The notes under the pieces were generated by a model that saw only the letters and a list, made by a program, of their open reading frames with translations, had not been told where the DNA came from and ran no database searches. A stretch of 64,000 nucleotides of DNA, taken from NCBI RefSeq assembly GCF_002101555.1, contig NZ_LQOL01000060.1:1-64000 (forward strand), in the 5' to 3' direction. This document shows, one piece after another, positions 61,541 to 64,000 of the stretch (positions are counted from its first letter, which is position 1; each line of letters opens with the position of its first letter). This DNA is from Mycolicibacterium canariasense (GTDB lineage: Bacteria; Actinomycetota; Actinomycetes; Mycobacteriales; Mycobacteriaceae). The translations under genes were made by a program, and so were the position numbers.

Positions 61541-62449
61541 TCAGGCCACGACGGGCTGTGCGGACTGCTCGTCGTCGACCGGCCGTTTCTCGGTCCACCC
61601 CGGTGGGCCCACGAGATAGCCGATGCGGCCCCGCCACGTGCCGGCCCGCCAGATGTCGCGCACCATCGCGGCGAACTCGTGGAAGTTCACCTTGATGGGA
61701 TTGTGGGTGTCGATGTTTTTGGTCAATCCGTAACGCACCGTTTCGGTTTCGTCGGCGTAGCTGTTGAACCACCGGTCCCAGACGATGAGGATGCCGCCGT
61801 AATTCTTGTCGAGGTACGGGTTGTTGGCGCCGTGGTGTACCCGGTGGTGCGACGGGGTGTTGAAGACGTATTCGACGGGGCGGGGGAGCTTTCCGATGAG
61901 CTCGGTGTGCAGCGGGTATTGATACAGCAGGACGATCGCCTGGCTGAGGAAGATCAGCCATACCGGCACACCCGTCAGTGCCAGCGGGATGTACACCACC
62001 GACGACAGGAACCGGCCCGGGATCAGCCACGGCAGCCGCACCGCGGTCGACATGTTGAAGTGCTGACTGGAGTGGTGCACGCTGTGTGCCGCCCAGAACA
62101 ACCGAACCCGGTGGTTCATGCGGTGTTCGGCGTAGTAGGCCAGGTCGGCCCCTACGATCGCCAGCAGCCAGACCCACCATTCCGATGCCGACAGTGTGAC
62201 CGGAGCCAGCGTCGCTGCCAGCAGCACGATGGGCACCGAGATGAAGTGCTCGCCCATCTTCGCGATCCGGCCCAGCCCGTACACCGACAGGCTGGCCAGG
62301 GTGTCGCGCAGTCCGAAGCCAACCCGTTGCCGCGCCGGCGTTTTCGCGTCGGCTCGCCTGCGCTCCAGACGGTCACCGACGACTTCGATGCCGAGCAGCA
62401 GCAGGAAGGCCGGGATCGCGTAGAGCCCGATGTTGCCGATCCATTCCAC
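61541..62449 (-). CDS. Fatty acid hydroxylase/sterol desaturase family protein
   Basis: A 302-residue membrane enzyme with about four to five helices and the three His motifs of the family: HRMNH, HSVHHSSQH and HHRVHHG, which hold a diiron centre. Such enzymes hydroxylate or desaturate lipids. It is convergent with cysA, with the two stops on adjacent bases. The TetR gene lies 6 bp upstream on the same strand, so the pair form one operon and the regulator probably controls this gene. Substrate unknown. Confidence 0.88.
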   Translation of the reverse strand: MEWIGNIGLYAIPAFLLLLGIEVVGDRLERRRADAKTPARQRVGFGLRDTLASLSVYGLGRIAKMGEHFISVPIVLLAATLAPVTLSASEWWVWLLAIVGADLAYYAEHRMNHRVRLFWAAHSVHHSSQHFNMSTAVRLPWLIPGRFLSSVVYIPLALTGVPVWLIFLSQAIVLLYQYPLHTELIGKLPRPVEYVFNTPSHHRVHHGANNPYLDKNYGGILIVWDRWFNSYADETETVRYGLTKNIDTHNPIKVNFHEFAAMVRDIWRAGTWRGRIGYLVGPPGWTEKRPVDDEQSAQPVVA

Positions 62450-62455
62450 GGGTGG

Positions 62456-63097
62456 CTACTTTCGTCCGGAGTTCTTGGGCATGCCGGCGATCTGCCATCG
62501 CATCGCCTGGCCGAACATGTCATCGGAGACCCGCTTCGGGTCGATGCGGCGCTGCCGGATCAACCCGCTGAACAGTGCGAGGGTGATGGTGGCGAAATCG
62601 TCGACGGACACCACGGTCTGGTCGACATCGTTGCGGTCCAGCACGCCGGCCAGGATCTCGCGGACCGCGCCCAGGGTGCGCGCCGAAGCGTCGGCCTCGA
62701 TGCGCATCAGTTCGGGATTGCGCACGGCGTGCAGCCAGAACTCGGTCTTCAGCACGGCGACGTGAAGGTCCTTGTCGGCGATGGCGATCAGCATCCGCCC
62801 CAGCGCCTGCAGCGGATCCTGCGACAGCGCTTCGGCGGAGTCGAAGATGTCGGCCACTTCGTCCATGTGGTTGACGGCCCGGTCGGTCATCAAGGCGGCG
62901 AACAACTCGTCCTTGTTGGCGAAGTTGGAGTACACCGCACCGACCGAGAAACCGGCCGATTCCGCGATCTCCTCGACCGACGCAGCGGCGTAGCCGCGCC
63001 GGGCGAAGACCTGCGCGGCGGCCTCGAGCAGCTGCCGGCGGGTGCGTTCTCTGCTTTCCGCGCGGGTCAACCGGCGCGGTTTTTCGGCGTCGTCCAT
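62456..63097 (-). CDS. TetR family transcriptional regulator
   Basis: A 213-residue TetR regulator. The helix-turn-helix is at about residues 22-68 (LLEAAAQVFARRGYAAASVE and FSVGAVYSNFANKDELFAAL), followed by a helical ligand domain. The ATG at 63097 is preferred because a strong palindrome ends five bases upstream of it. It sits 6 bp from the lipid hydroxylase gene and probably represses this operon together with its own promoter. Confidence 0.85.
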   Translation of the reverse strand: MDDAEKPRRLTRAESRERTRRQLLEAAAQVFARRGYAAASVEEIAESAGFSVGAVYSNFANKDELFAALMTDRAVNHMDEVADIFDSAEALSQDPLQALGRMLIAIADKDLHVAVLKTEFWLHAVRNPELMRIEADASARTLGAVREILAGVLDRNDVDQTVVSVDDFATITLALFSGLIRQRRIDPKRVSDDMFGQAMRWQIAGMPKNSGRK

Positions 63098-63101
63098 ACT
63101 T

Positions 63102-63137
63102 GGATAGTAACCATTATTTGAATAATGGCCACTATCC
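63102..63137. promoter_or_regulatory. TetR operator: nested 36-bp palindrome
   Basis: CCATTATT (63111-63118) and AATAATGG (63121-63128) form a perfect inner inverted repeat, flanked by GGATAGT (63102-63108) and ACTATCC (63131-63137). Only the two bases on each side of the inner arms and the centre break symmetry. AT-rich and placed between TetR and che1, it is an excellent TetR site and may also affect che1 expression. Confidence 0.75.
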
Positions 63138-63149
63138 GAGTTTGGCGGC

Positions 63150-63860
63150 CTACGCGGCGGCCGCGACGCCGCACGCGGCGTCGAAGCGGTCCAGCACCGT
63201 CTCGGCGACCAGCCGGTGCGGCCCGAGCGGCTGGGCCATCGGGATGCCGTGCGTGGTGGCGAAACTTGCCACCCGGTCCGTGATGCGGCCGTGCGCCAGG
63301 AACCACGGCGCGATGACCAGCCGATCGGCGCCGCGGTCCCGGAGTTCACCGGCGATCCGTGCCAGGTTCGGGTGCGCGCCGGCGGCGAAGGCGGTCGCCG
63401 CCGTCCAATTGGTGTGCGCCACCAGCTGTTCGGCCACCATGGCGGTGCGCGAATTGGCTTCTGGGCGTGACGAACCCACCGCGGTCACCATGACACCGAC
63501 GCCGTCGAGCCGGGACACCCCGGCCTCGGCGATGCGGCGGCGCAGCACGGCCACCAGTTGATCGTCCTCGCCGAGCACTTCGGTCTGGCGGGCCCTTGTC
63601 CCGGACTCGGCGATCATCGCCGGGATGTCGACGCGGGCGTGGTAGGCATCGGCGAGCAGCAGCGGTGTCACCACCGCGCGGTCACCCACCGAACACAGCA
63701 CATCGACCAGATTCGGCGAATTCTGTTCGCAGAACGCCGGAATCACCTCGAGCCCGGGGCGCATCCGGCGGATGGTGGCCGCGACGGCATGCGTGTTGGC
63801 GGCGGCGCGCGGATCCGCGCTGCCGTGGGCGGTCAGGACGAGGGCGCTTGCGCTGCTCAC
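63150..63860 (-). CDS. che1: Sirohydrochlorin ferrochelatase-like protein (CbiX/SirB family)
   Basis: A 236-residue protein of the sirohydrochlorin chelatase family with two similar halves. LVLTAHGSADPRAAAN near the N-terminus and VIAPWFLAHGRITDRV in the second half supply the metal-binding His residues. It inserts iron into sirohydrochlorin to make sirohaem for sulfite reductase. GTG start at 63860, 13 bp after the cysH stop codon, as in M. tuberculosis (Rv2392-Rv2393), where the genes form a sulfate reduction operon. Confidence 0.88.
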   Translation of the reverse strand: MSSASALVLTAHGSADPRAAANTHAVAATIRRMRPGLEVIPAFCEQNSPNLVDVLCSVGDRAVVTPLLLADAYHARVDIPAMIAESGTRARQTEVLGEDDQLVAVLRRRIAEAGVSRLDGVGVMVTAVGSSRPEANSRTAMVAEQLVAHTNWTAATAFAAGAHPNLARIAGELRDRGADRLVIAPWFLAHGRITDRVASFATTHGIPMAQPLGPHRLVAETVLDRFDAACGVAAAA

Positions 63861-63873
63861 GCCCGCGGCCCGT

Positions 63874-64000
63874 TCACGAGGCGTGCAGCCCGCATTCCGT
63901 CTTGGCCTGCCCGGCCCACCGTCCGCTGCGCGGATCCGCGCCGTCGATCGGCTTGCTGGTGCACGGTGCGCAGCCGATCGACGGATAGCCTTCGTAGACA
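63874..64000 (-). CDS. cysH: APS reductase (CysH), C-terminal fragment at the window edge
   Basis: The last 41 codons of a gene that continues beyond the window. The frame reads GYPSIGCAPCTSKPIDG and ends in KTECGLHAS. The C-x2-C pair belongs to the iron-sulfur site and the ECGLH motif carries the catalytic Cys of adenylylsulfate reductase, which makes sulfite. Stop TGA at 63876-63874. It is the first visible part of a sulfur operon that leads into che1. Confidence 0.88.
   Translation of the reverse strand, partial: VYEGYPSIGCAPCTSKPIDGADPRSGRWAGQAKTECGLHAS

Overview
The window is high-GC actinobacterial DNA, most likely from a fast-growing environmental mycobacterium (Mycolicibacterium-like). 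The main evidence is a backbone of genes in the order known from the Mycobacterium tuberculosis Rv2391-Rv2416c region: comEA, comEC, holA, rpsT, the ATP-grasp/alpha-E/transglutaminase triad, a metallo-beta-lactamase-fold hydrolase, a CBS protein, a PemK-like gene, lepA, lppR, a GH15 trehalase-like gene, subI-cysT-cysW-cysA, che1 and cysH. Accessory catabolic and transport blocks sit before this backbone and between its genes.

Layout. 1-643: no gene supported. 644-6896: nitrile-to-acid module, with CbtAB cobalt uptake and an amidase on the minus strand, and a cobalt-type nitrile hydratase, its His-tailed activator, a DUF1097 membrane protein and MarR/AmiC-like regulators on the plus strand. 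6918-15895: a TipA-type MerR regulator with its operator, a GNAT, an Lrp regulator, a 962-residue kinase-aminotransferase fusion coupled to a flavin amine oxidase, a DUF5313 protein, and an ArsR/SulP pair with a palindromic operator. 16027-24759: nitrilase and NCS1 permease divergent from LysR, flavin monooxygenase, RidA, DUF1028, M20 hydrolase and aspartase; the aspartase is cut by an in-frame amber stop. 24756-29713: a serine hydrolase lipoprotein, a serpin-like protein, a second amidase and a second RidA.

29808-37938 is backbone (DNA uptake, polymerase III delta, S20, the peptide-ligase-like triad, MBL hydrolase). 38196-43685 is an inserted amine/amide island: NCS1 permease, Rieske oxygenase, gamma-glutamylamide-synthetase-like enzyme, creatininase-family hydrolase, TetR. 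43759-48874 holds the CBS protein, a GNAT carrying a 27-bp tandem repeat, and a cobalamin-riboswitch-controlled ABC importer with two paralogous binding lipoproteins. 48952-57509 returns to backbone, with lepA apparently starting at ATT, and ends with two tiny overlapping membrane ORFs.

57554-61540 is the sulfate importer operon. It is headed by a leaderless 30-residue ORF ending in a Cys-Cys pair, the hallmark of cysteine-responsive attenuation. 61541-63097 is a fatty acid hydroxylase/sterol desaturase gene and a TetR gene with a 36-bp nested palindrome upstream. The window closes with che1 and the 3' end of cysH, so sulfate import, sulfate reduction and sirohaem synthesis are adjacent.

Much of the accessory content concerns releasing nitrogen from organic nitrogen (nitriles, amides, amines, N-acyl amino acids), and two cobalt/cobalamin uptake systems are present. 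Enzyme substrates are inferred from families and context, not shown by the sequence.
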